From NCBI GenBank assembly GCA_050951725.1, contig JBMNJO010000024.1:62001-126000 (forward strand): DNA of 64,000 nucleotides, in the 5' to 3' direction. Positions 1 through 7,406 of the stretch are shown here, piece by piece. A model generated the notes under the pieces. It did no database searches. It saw only the letters and a program-made list of their open reading frames with translations, and was not told where the DNA came from. Position 1 is the stretch's first letter. Each line of letters begins with the position of its first letter. The position numbers and the translations under genes were made by a program. Source of the stretch: DTU052 sp050951725 (lineage in GTDB: Bacteria > Bacillota > Syntrophomonadia > Syntrophomonadales > DTU052).

Positions 1-1264
1 TAAGCTGTTCATCAGCAAATGGATGATCACCTATTGCATTGCCGGGAAATACTATCGTAAAGAGTTTTTTTAGCAAGTCTATCGCTTTTTTGGCATCTTC
101 TTTGGAAACAGTATTCATTCCATGATTATTGATGGTTAAATTACGTTCTTTGGAAAGTCCGTTGAGTTGCTGTTCTAATTGTTCACCAATTGGCCTTTTA
201 CCTTTCAAATACTCATAAAGCCCAGGTATCTGGTATAACTTAATGTGCTCCTGACGCCGGTCAATATATTGATATACCTGTTCAGATATTCTTTGCTCCC
301 TTAGCTTAGCTTCAGGCCGGGGGATACCAAGTTCGTTTCTGGCCACAAGAAACATACATCCTTCATATATACGTTTGAATCGACTTAGGCAGTCAATATA
401 CTGATCCATTTTATAGCGACGATATGTATTATGATAGAGATCGCAGAGATTTTCGAATTCCTCTCTTTGGCCTTGACGAACGATACTCTCAAGGCAGTCT
501 CGCTGCTTCCACAGCATCGATAGGGAGCGGGTCTTACGGAACCGTTGTATTTTTGGTAGTAATTTATTCATTTGATCCAAAGCAACAGCGTGCTGATATA
601 GATCCACAAAATGATAGATTCTGAACAGGTCGGAATATAATTCTGCCAAGGCCTGTCTTTCTGCATGTCTAGTAATAAGCGCTAGATTCAACAATTCATC
701 GGCAGCACTAGCAAACTGATATTTGTTAAAGAAGATTCCGGCCCGGTTAATCAGGTTTTCTTCCTCAATAAAGTTTACATCGACTTCTCTTATGTGCTCC
801 TGACCAGCATCCACAAAACGAGGATCCCTAACCTGGAACACCCGCGCATTTAATCGTTGACTGCTTATCATAATTAGAAATGAAGCCTGGATTTGCGAGG
901 TTCCGGAGGAGATGCTAAGCAGGTATTCTGGCGATGAGTGCTGATAATGTTCTTTGATTTCTACAATTTTCGTGTTTAAACACTTTAGTATTTCATAATG
1001 ATCAGTAGGATCCGGTAGGTTTAATGGCATACGCTTAATTGCTGCCTTGGGCAGCAGCTTTTTAATCTCTGTTTCAATCTCATCACAACGATCCTCAGTA
1101 TATGAAAGTTTCTCATTAAGCTGTCGCTGGGTAGGGAAGAGTATTATAATGTCAGGTTCCAGCTTTAGTACCGCCGACATAAGGGGGCCGTTCGTCTTCT
1201 CCCCCGTCTCTTTGTTTTCCGCAAATGGATCACGATTACCTACCGCACTGAGCAAAATCTTCAA
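1..1264 (-). CDS. CARF-HEPN ribonuclease, Csm6/Csx1-like (3' end outside window)
   Basis: An uninterrupted reading frame of 421 codons runs off the left edge. I place the start at the TTG at 1262-1264, behind GGAGGG with an 8-nt gap. The N-terminus (KILLSAVGNRDPF) and a Ser-Ser-Gly-Thr motif near residues 119-122 fit a CARF domain, which binds cyclic oligoadenylate. Near residue 374 there is R-x6-H (RNLTINNH), the HEPN RNase signature. By family knowledge such proteins are the collateral RNases of type III CRISPR systems, activated by the Cas10 signal. It lies 66 bp from the CRISPR array and points away from it, so cas10 and csm/cmr genes probably lie beyond the left edge. Separating Csm6 from Csx1 is not possible here. 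Confidence 0.75.
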   Translation of the reverse strand, partial: MKILLSAVGNRDPFAENKETGEKTNGPLMSAVLKLEPDIIILFPTQRQLNEKLSYTEDRCDEIETEIKKLLPKAAIKRMPLNLPDPTDHYEILKCLNTKIVEIKEHYQHSSPEYLLSISSGTSQIQASFLIMISSQRLNARVFQVRDPRFVDAGQEHIREVDVNFIEEENLINRAGIFFNKYQFASAADELLNLALITRHAERQALAELYSDLFRIYHFVDLYQHAVALDQMNKLLPKIQRFRKTRSLSMLWKQRDCLESIVRQGQREEFENLCDLYHNTYRRYKMDQYIDCLSRFKRIYEGCMFLVARNELGIPRPEAKLREQRISEQVYQYIDRRQEHIKLYQIPGLYEYLKGKRPIGEQLEQQLNGLSKERNLTINNHGMNTVSKEDAKKAIDLLKKLFTIVFPGNAIGDHPFADEQL

Positions 1265-1330
1265 GGCTGATTCCCTCCTAACAAATTATTACATCGTTCT
1301 TCGTTAGGTTCCGATCTTTTCCATGTGCTT

Positions 1331-1676
1331 GTTTCCGTATTGCCAGCAATCCGTCCCCTTACGGGGTTAAGTCATTTTAAACATGCCGAAACCGATGAAC
1401 CTATCATATTGGCCCTGTTTCCGTCCCCTTACGGGGTTAAGTCATTTGAAACACGAATCGGTCATGCGATAGGCAATACGCCTCGGTAAAGTTTCCGTCC
1501 CCTTACGGGGTTAAGTCATTTGAAACGAGGAAGCCAAATCCAGTTAGGGAAAACCTCTCTGATGGTTTCCGTCCCCTTACGGGGTTAAGTCATTTGAAAT
1601 CAAACCATCCCCGCCACGAAGTCTCCTCCAATTTGGTTATGTTTCCGTCCCCTTACGGGGTTAAGTCATTTGAAAT
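1331..1676 (+). CRISPR. CRISPR array, five repeats and four spacers
   Basis: A 36-bp repeat (starts GTTTCCGTCCCC, ends CATTTGAAAC) occurs at 1417-1452, 1491-1526, 1565-1600 and 1641-1676, with a disrupted copy at 1331-1382. Spacers are 34, 38, 38 and 40 bp. The repeat holds a CCCC/GGGG hairpin with a TTAC loop, and the ATTTGAAAC end is the 5' handle usual in type III and I-A/I-B systems. That suggests crRNA reads on the plus strand. The last two repeats end GAAAT and the first is disrupted, so which end carries the leader is uncertain. No adaptation genes are visible. Confidence 0.95.
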
Positions 1677-2134
1677 CCCTGTGTCCCAGAAGCCTTGTCC
1701 CGTCGGGGCTCTGAAGCCGTTTTGCGGCGGACGGTTAATCCGGACACACTTTATTACCTTCTTCCACACCAAATCCTCAACTAACGCCTAAATTTCGGCT
1801 GCGGCTGGCGAGCATGGAAAATTGGCATTTGGGCCTTGTCGCTTCTATCCATTTTCACATACAAATTTAAAACTCTCTAGACGCGTTGTCATCTCGAACG
1901 GCTCACTGGATATATTTCCATAAATCAGGTATAAACTCCTCCATTATCCGATTAACAATTACCTGTTTTTGGTTGCCTGAAAAGTTATTCGTTATGACCA
2001 ATATAATTCTTATTTCGATTGGCAGTTTTGCCGGGATACTAGCTATGTATACAGCCAGGTTGGCGGCTAGTTACAGAATCGGGTACTGTGCTGCACTTGG
2101 CGACAAACCTGAATTTGTCTAATTTCGGATGTCT
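1677..2134. other. 458 bp without a supported gene
   Basis: No reading frame here shows a convincing ribosome binding site or recognisable protein. A weak CCC/GGGG segment near 1700 resembles the centre of the CRISPR repeat but is too degenerate to count as a repeat. Confidence 0.4.
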
Positions 2135-3046
2135 CTAAGAAACTAATCTTGCCTTACCAGCCATAAACACGGCCTTAATCATGAAGTCGTTCAGTTTGCT
2201 TTGGGTCCTCCACCACAAAAACCCGCCACCTCCAACCACAAACAACACGAGAAACGGGAAGGAAACGAAAAAGGCCATTACTGTGGAAGCCCCTGCGTAT
2301 GTACCAAAGGCAAAGCTCATCCCTAGTAAAAGCGATATTGCTTTAAGCATGGTGGAGAGGAAAAGATAGGCCCCAAAACCCGTGCTAGCGATTAAAGCCT
2401 GAGCAATAGCCAGCGCGGAAGTGGTCTTAATAAGTGTAAGCAGTGCTGCCCCGGTCAGGTTATCCAGTCCAGTCGCCCGGCGCATAGCCTCCTGTTCACC
2501 ATGGCTGAGAGCCTCAATTTCCTTTTGTAGAAGTTCCGTTACTTTCCCTTCGTCCTCCGGGCTAAGCTTGCGAACATACTCTTTGATCATGTCCAGTTGC
2601 TCTTCAAGGCAGGATTGGTATAGTCTTTTCTCCAGTTCACCCGGGCTTAAGGTCTCCCAATTCTTTACCTTAAACTGCTTGGCGAGGTTTTCCAGGTACC
2701 TTTGAGATATCTCCTCCATGCTGCTGGTGCGGGATAGGCCCACTAATTTGGCGATGTCTTCTTTAAGATAGGCACGTATTTCGTATTCGGAGAGGATTTG
2801 CATTTCTTCCATCGTCTTATCAATGGTAGCTTGGACCTCAATGACTTCCCAATTGCTTTTCTCGTCAATATCTTGGATCCGTTCCTGCAAGTCCTCTTTA
2901 CCTGCCTTCTTAGCCAACCCAGTCAACTGTTTTGCTGTCCAGTTTTTTGCCTTCAAAGCGCCTTTTGTAGTGCTCTCTTTAATGACTGCCAGGCTATTGA
3001 AGCTTTGTAACTGTGCGAGGAGACGGCGTTGCTCTTCGATTTCCAT
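2135..3046 (-). CDS. YaaW/UPF0174-like membrane protein
   Basis: 303 residues from the ATG at 3044-3046. The open frame extends further upstream, but that part overlaps the preceding gene and reads like noise. The N-terminal 200 residues are charged and helical. From about residue 200 come a hydrophobic stretch with ALAIAQALIASTGFGAYLFL and a second one ending in a glycine run, implying two or more membrane helices. The overall pattern resembles the YaaW family (UPF0174, annotated ubiquinol-cytochrome c chaperone-like), whose function is not known. It is 4 bp downstream of the next gene on the same strand, so the two are probably cotranscribed. Confidence 0.5.
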   Translation of the reverse strand: MEIEEQRRLLAQLQSFNSLAVIKESTTKGALKAKNWTAKQLTGLAKKAGKEDLQERIQDIDEKSNWEVIEVQATIDKTMEEMQILSEYEIRAYLKEDIAKLVGLSRTSSMEEISQRYLENLAKQFKVKNWETLSPGELEKRLYQSCLEEQLDMIKEYVRKLSPEDEGKVTELLQKEIEALSHGEQEAMRRATGLDNLTGAALLTLIKTTSALAIAQALIASTGFGAYLFLSTMLKAISLLLGMSFAFGTYAGASTVMAFFVSFPFLVLFVVGGGGFLWWRTQSKLNDFMIKAVFMAGKARLVS

Positions 3047-3050
3047 TTTA

Positions 3051-3746
3051 TTAATCCCGGCTAAAAACAGCATGAATATCAACCCCTTCAAATCGTTCTT
3101 TAACCCAGGCTTTAGCGGCTTCCAGTTCGGTGGCCATACACAGGCTGAATACATCATGACTGATTTTGAATGCCCACACTGAATTGCCCAGCAACCAGAT
3201 CCGGTCGTCAACTAACGTTCCATCAACCAGAGATCCGAAAAACGGAAACACTACAGATTTAGGCTGTACAACATCAAGGGCGAGATGGATGCCAACTCCA
3301 AAAGCGTAACCTCCTAAAGCTACCCCGGTGATCTTCTGCCCGAAGCGTTCAAGCAGGCCCTTATGGTTTCCCTGGGTCCATCGGTGGTAGAAATAGCGCA
3401 GAATCGCCAGCCCAATTGCGCTATGAAACAGGAAGTACCTATGTTTTCCGATACCCAAAAGACTTATATCGATATCCGGAGCGGTCAATCCCTCACTCAG
3501 CCCAAACAACCCGACAGGTACCAGGACCGATGCCTTGGCAGCAGAAACTCCTGAATTAAGCGCCCGCCTAGCCTCATCCTGGGCTCTCCTGAGAAAATCA
3601 ATGTTTAACAAATGATCTCCGCTTTCTTCGATAAGGCGGTCGATGGCTACAATAGATTTTTCGGTGTTCTCATGAGCCATGCGCTTTGGGACGGTTTCTC
3701 TCTGTATGAGGTTTTTCAAAACTTCATCCACCAGTGTCCCTCCCAT
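3051..3746 (-). CDS. Membrane-associated hydrolase-like protein (DUF457/YdjM-like)
   Basis: 231 residues. The segment DIDISLLGIGKHRYFLFHS followed by a hydrophobic helix and a later HLALD motif matches the Asp/His pattern of YdjM-type (DUF457) inner-membrane putative metal-dependent hydrolases. The first 80 residues are amphipathic and not part of that fold. There is a good GGGAGGG binding site before the ATG. First gene of a two-gene unit with the YaaW-like protein. Substrate unknown. Confidence 0.45.
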   Translation of the reverse strand: MGGTLVDEVLKNLIQRETVPKRMAHENTEKSIVAIDRLIEESGDHLLNIDFLRRAQDEARRALNSGVSAAKASVLVPVGLFGLSEGLTAPDIDISLLGIGKHRYFLFHSAIGLAILRYFYHRWTQGNHKGLLERFGQKITGVALGGYAFGVGIHLALDVVQPKSVVFPFFGSLVDGTLVDDRIWLLGNSVWAFKISHDVFSLCMATELEAAKAWVKERFEGVDIHAVFSRD

Positions 3747-4002
3747 TCTTTAACTTGAAGATGCCTCATCTCACTGTAACTGATTGGTGTCGTATAAATA
3801 TCCTTTTCACCACTCTGGTAACAATATCCTTTTTCGGATACAAATATGGCATTAGGTGAGCCCAGGCGGAAGGACACCAAGTTTGATAATAGTCAAAAAT
3901 CCAGTCCCAAAAACGAGCGGTTTTGAGACGGAAACAGCAGTCCGATTAAAAAGGTGGATAAATACTGAAAGTGGTCCAAATTCCCGTCTCGTTATCAAAG
4001 TT

Positions 4003-4587
4003 TCATTGCATTTCGCTGTCTTGAGTTTTGCGACTGTTGGCCTCGGCAATCCTGCGGTATAGGGTAGACTTGGAAACCCCAAACCTCTTTGCAATTTCCC
4101 GGGGGCTGTTCGACTGGTCGGCCATCAAAGTTTCTGCCATAGCAATGTCCCGAGTAGTCATCTTGCGCTTGCGTCCACCCTGGCGACCTCTGGCCCTTGC
4201 GGCTGCCAGACCCGCCATTGTCCTTTCGCGCAGTAGTTCTCTCTCAAATTCTGCCAGGGCACCGAATATGTGAAAAACCAACTTCCCTCCCGGCGTGGTG
4301 GTGTCAAACCCTTCAGTAAGTGACTGAAACCCTATGTTGTTTTCCCCAAGGGTATTTACTGTCTCGATCAAGTCTTTCAGCGACCTGCCCAGCCTGTCCA
4401 GCCTCCAGACGACCAGAGTATCCCCTTCTCTAGCATAGTCCAAAGCCTGAGCCAGCCCCGGACGGTCAGACTTGGCCCCGCTTGCTGTATCGGTAAATAT
4501 CCTGCCGCATCCGGCGTTATTCAGGGCATCAATCTGCAGGGCCTCAGTCTGTTCGTGAGTCGAAACTCTTGCATATCCTATCAGCAT
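4003..4587 (-). CDS. Serine recombinase, resolvase/invertase family
   Basis: 194 residues, the usual size for a Tn3-type resolvase or Pin-type invertase. The N-terminus MLIGYARVST carries the catalytic Ser9. WRLDRLGRS and the FHIFGALAEFERELLRERT helix are the family core and dimer helix. The C-terminus (REIAKRFGVSKSTLYRRI) is a Hin-type helix-turn-helix. It catalyses site-specific recombination at a res or inversion site. It lies directly after the replication-initiator-like gene on the same strand, as resolvases do on plasmids and integrated elements where they resolve multimers. Confidence 0.9.
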   Translation of the reverse strand: MLIGYARVSTHEQTEALQIDALNNAGCGRIFTDTASGAKSDRPGLAQALDYAREGDTLVVWRLDRLGRSLKDLIETVNTLGENNIGFQSLTEGFDTTTPGGKLVFHIFGALAEFERELLRERTMAGLAAARARGRQGGRKRKMTTRDIAMAETLMADQSNSPREIAKRFGVSKSTLYRRIAEANSRKTQDSEMQ

Positions 4588-4629
4588 TTAGATCCTCCTT
4601 TCCGCGAAAAATGGGCATACTCCGCCCCA

Positions 4630-5685
4630 TCAGCCGTTTCTCGCAGAAGGTGGGATATAGATTTCCCGCTCTTCTTCAAGGTATTTGGGCTTCACCTCCC
4701 GTTTCTTCTTTTTCGGTCTTTCCCTGGTCAGAAATTCATTCTCGACGTTTTCCATGAACAGATCCCATTGATCGGGACGAGACATCAAGGTTAATAGATA
4801 GGCCGTCATGTTCTTAATGGGTTTCTTTGCGTTAGTTAACTGGTCAATAACTTTATCCAGCTTGTCCCGACATCGGGCCACCAGTAGAAAAGCCAGGGTG
4901 TCTTCTATGCCTAACTTTTTCTTTACTGATTCGATCAGGTCTTCAGAATTGCTACCAAGTGTTTTCTGAAGACCTGGTGGCTCCTCGTAAACGATTTCAG
5001 GATTACTGAATGGATTGGTGTCGTTTGACTCCGGTTCACCATCGAGATCATTGATATACAGAATTTCCCTTTCCCCTTCAGCAATTTTTGTTTCTTCTTC
5101 TTCTTCTATTTCTTCTGTTGTAATCTCTGTCGTAATCTCTGTTAGTCTCTGGTTATTGGTGGGTGAAATTTGCTCTGAACCTTTAGGGCAAATTTCATCA
5201 CCCATTAGGGCATTTTGCCCCAATGGGTTGTTTCGAGGCTTTTGCTCAATATTATCACTTTGTTCTAGTGTCACAGAATTGGGATTTTGGAGGCCGTTGT
5301 CCATTGGGGCATTTTGCCCTAATGCTTTATACTGGAGTTCTTCGACCTTTAGATAGTTGATCCTATACCACTTTGTGCGGTCGATTTTCATTTTGTTATA
5401 ATTCCCAGCAACTATAACCCCGGCGTTTTCTAATTTGCGTATGGTGCGCTTAATGGTGTCAATGCTCCAGAAAAAGAACTGGTCTCCCCAGTCCTGGTAG
5501 GTATTGTAAGTCCATGTATATCCATCATAAAAGTTCTTCTGGGCCTTCCTGTTAATCTCTAGCCAATAATGAAGCTGCTGAAGAAGTATAGCTTCGTTTA
5601 AGCCGAATACTCTTACTAATCCTGGATTAATGACTAATGGGGCCTCAGAGTAGAAAAGACTCATGCCTGCTTCCATACTTAACAT
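4630..5685 (-). CDS. Replication-initiator-like winged-helix protein
   Basis: 351 residues from an ATG behind AAGGGGGA. The first 120 residues (LLQQLHYWLE, TIKRTIRKLENAGVI) look like the winged-helix N-domain found in DnaD-like and phage/plasmid replisome organiser proteins. The middle is acidic and low-complexity (a run of Glu and Thr near residues 185-205). The C-terminus is basic. I infer a role in starting replication of the mobile element, perhaps loading helicase. A transcription regulator of the same fold is possible. The upstream 250 bp carry several hairpins that could be its operator or origin. Confidence 0.55.
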   Translation of the reverse strand: MLSMEAGMSLFYSEAPLVINPGLVRVFGLNEAILLQQLHYWLEINRKAQKNFYDGYTWTYNTYQDWGDQFFFWSIDTIKRTIRKLENAGVIVAGNYNKMKIDRTKWYRINYLKVEELQYKALGQNAPMDNGLQNPNSVTLEQSDNIEQKPRNNPLGQNALMGDEICPKGSEQISPTNNQRLTEITTEITTEEIEEEEETKIAEGEREILYINDLDGEPESNDTNPFSNPEIVYEEPPGLQKTLGSNSEDLIESVKKKLGIEDTLAFLLVARCRDKLDKVIDQLTNAKKPIKNMTAYLLTLMSRPDQWDLFMENVENEFLTRERPKKKKREVKPKYLEEEREIYIPPSARNG

Positions 5686-5732
5686 TACTATTCCCCCTTA
5701 ATTCCACTTGAAAATCTGTTGGGATTCCGACA

Positions 5733-5766
5733 CAAAAAAAGCCTGGGTAGCTTAGCTACCCAGGCT
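5733..5766 (-). terminator. Intrinsic terminator before the replication-like gene
   Basis: Arms GCCTGGGTAGC and GCTACCCAGGC (5741-5751 and 5755-5765) close a 3-nt loop. Read on the minus strand the stem is followed by seven T (5734-5740). It would stop transcripts coming from tnpB, or act as an attenuator for the gene starting at 5685. A further inverted pair (CCACTTGAA at 5704-5712, TTCAAGTGG at 5770-5778) encloses it and could form a competing outer stem. Confidence 0.75.
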
Positions 5767-5778
5767 CAATTCAAGTGG

Positions 5779-5844
5779 AGAGGGTATCGGGGGAGATACC
5801 CTCTAAAAATAGGAAGGGGGGGGTATCACAAATGATACCCCCCC
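5779..5844. repeat. Two hairpins sharing a GGGTATC core
   Basis: Two perfect hairpins lie side by side: arms AGAGGGTATC/GATACCCTCT (5779-5788, 5795-5804) and GGGGGGGTATC/GATACCCCCCC (5817-5827, 5834-5844). Both have 6-nt loops and the same GGGTATC...GATACCC core, so they look like repeated protein-binding or origin sites and not chance structures. They lie upstream of the replication-like gene. Confidence 0.7.
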
Positions 5845-5997
5845 GGAAATCGGCTGATCAAAGATGCCGTCTGGCACCGGGGTATAGTTTTGAAAACGAA
5901 TTACTGCAAACCTCTGTTTGAGGCCCCATCTTAATTCCCCTTTGAAAATTTGTGATGGATAAAAAAAGGCCCTGCGTTCATCCATCACAAACACAGG

Positions 5998-6180
5998 GGT
6001 GACATACTCCCGGTAATGAATTACCGGGCTTCTTGCGAAGTTTTAAGCCCAGATTCGCTTTAGGCACTTGTTATAAGGCCCAAAGACAAACTTGATGCTC
6101 ATTCGGCTCTTTATCAGAGTCGGCCCTGTCACTTTGGCAGCGTACCACTTGTAGAGATTTATCGCGGCGTTCTCGTCGCG
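5998..6180 (-). ncRNA. Candidate omega RNA (reRNA) of TnpB
   Basis: By family knowledge TnpB is guided by an RNA made from the 3' end of its own gene through the right end, with the guide being whatever follows the element. Here the 3' part of tnpB and the right-end hairpin at 6009-6028 would form the scaffold. The guide would begin just below 5998 with CCCTGTGTTTGTGATGG. The 5' limit is a guess. Nothing but position and the terminal hairpin supports it. Confidence 0.4.
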
Positions 6181-7284
6181 GTCTATTTCAAGGCCGCAGT
6201 TTTTACATCTGAATGTTCGTATCGAGGGATGTAGCTTTTCTCCAAGATGACCGCAATCACTACAGGTATTGGTACTGTTCGCCTCGTTGACTTTGCTTAC
6301 CTCACAGCTTTTGAGATTTGCTTTATATGTAAGGTAGTCAACAAGTTTTGCTACGGGTAGCTGATTTTGAACTACCCGGTTGATGCGCTTGTTAGCATTC
6401 TTGCTTCCAGTATCGGCCAGGCTCTGCTTTTTCGACCAGTCGCCTATGTAGTAGGAGTCGTAGCCCATTTTCGTTAGCTCTTTAGATATAGAGTGATTGA
6501 TTTGTTTCAGCCGCCTGGATCGCTTGTTTAGTAATCGCTTTTTAGCTCTTACAAGTCTTCGATGTCGTTTAGAACCGCGCTTGGAACGGTCTAGCTTGCT
6601 CTTAACCGCATCCAGGGCTTTGTCGTAATACTTAGCAGTTTTTTTTAAGGCTGTTGATTCGATATCGAGGATTTTTTCTCCGTCGTAGCCTACTAGCAAA
6701 GTTTTGGCACCCGGATCGAAGGCTATTTCCTTGCCTGTAGTTACCTGCCTTTCGGGTAGTACCTCGCAGGTGATGCAGGCATAATAGTTGCCGTCTTTTT
6801 CGCTTATCTCAACCTGCTTTAAGGCTTTGACCCTGGGAATATCTATGTAGCCTTCGGCAAAGTCGATCTTGAGCCAACCTTTCGGGTTATGCAAAACAAT
6901 CGCGTCATCTTCCAAGTGGTAGCTTTTTTGAGGATACGTAAGCGTGTAGAAGTATTTTCTGCCCCGAAACCTGGGCGGCCTGGCGGTTTTATCCGTCCTT
7001 AATAAGCTCAAAAACGACTTATAGGCTTCTTCGAGATCGAATATTACTTCTTGGGCAGTTTGAGAGTGCAGCTCCGGGAAGTATTCCCTCCGTACATGCG
7101 GCAGTTCGCGCTTCTGCTCAAAGTGCGATACCCTGCGCTTGCGCTGAATAAACACTGTTTGTTGTTGTTCCAGCGCAAGGTTGTACAGCCTTCGAGCAGA
7201 ATCAGAGGTCTGCCAGAGCAAGTCTGTCTGTTCTGGGGTAGGAGTTAGTTTGGTTTTTGCAGTTAGGTATAGCTTTTTTGCCAT
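6043..7284 (-). CDS. tnpB: TnpB RNA-guided nuclease with rearranged RuvC centre
   Basis: 413 residues from ATG (MAKKLYLTAKTK) behind AAAGGATG; the frame is open further upstream without a better start. Domains: N-terminal OrfB helix-turn-helix (RRLYNLALEQQQ), wedge region, RuvC with Asp190 in FDPGAKTL and Asp370 in IDRDENAAINL, and a zinc ribbon of two CxxC pairs (Cys341/344 and 360/363). The usual RuvC-II Glu (as in IEDL) is replaced: the segment reads YYIGDWS, with Gly at that place. Glu334 in VNEANSTNTC sits where rearranged TnpB enzymes carry a relocated catalytic Glu, so the protein may be active. It cleaves DNA next to a TAM under omega RNA guidance, favouring element retention. Confidence 0.9.
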   Translation of the reverse strand: MAKKLYLTAKTKLTPTPEQTDLLWQTSDSARRLYNLALEQQQTVFIQRKRRVSHFEQKRELPHVRREYFPELHSQTAQEVIFDLEEAYKSFLSLLRTDKTARPPRFRGRKYFYTLTYPQKSYHLEDDAIVLHNPKGWLKIDFAEGYIDIPRVKALKQVEISEKDGNYYACITCEVLPERQVTTGKEIAFDPGAKTLLVGYDGEKILDIESTALKKTAKYYDKALDAVKSKLDRSKRGSKRHRRLVRAKKRLLNKRSRRLKQINHSISKELTKMGYDSYYIGDWSKKQSLADTGSKNANKRINRVVQNQLPVAKLVDYLTYKANLKSCEVSKVNEANSTNTCSDCGHLGEKLHPSIRTFRCKNCGLEIDRDENAAINLYKWYAAKVTGPTLIKSRMSIKFVFGPYNKCLKRIWA

Positions 7285-7406
7285 AACATCATCCTTTTGT
7301 GTTTTGGTATTATTAAAATACAGATGGTAGCCGCCTTTCATCTCCCCATTAAAATAGGAAGGATTCCCGGCGGTTCTCCTAAATTAAAGTCTAGAAAGGA
7401 TAAATT

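Larger units (their letters stand above)
5998..7340 (-). mobile_element. TnpB-only IS200/IS605-family element
   Basis: The element holds tnpB but no Y1 transposase (tnpA), so it would need one in trans. On the minus strand, downstream of tnpB, there is a stem CCCGGTAAT/ATTACCGGG (6009-6028) followed by GGGAGTATGTCAC. That hairpin plus the GTATGTCAC ending is typical of IS605-type right ends, so I put the right end near 5998. The left end, between 7285 and about 7350, is not resolved. The direct repeat AAAATAGGAAGG occurs outside both ends (5806-5817, 7351-7362). Confidence 0.6.

Noticed and set aside
1886..2122. 78-codon plus-strand frame
   Set aside because: No ribosome site, no recognisable feature; kept as empty sequence.
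3047..3211. N-terminal extension of the YaaW-like frame
   Set aside because: It overlaps the upstream gene and reads as non-conserved; the ATG at 3046 fits the family start.
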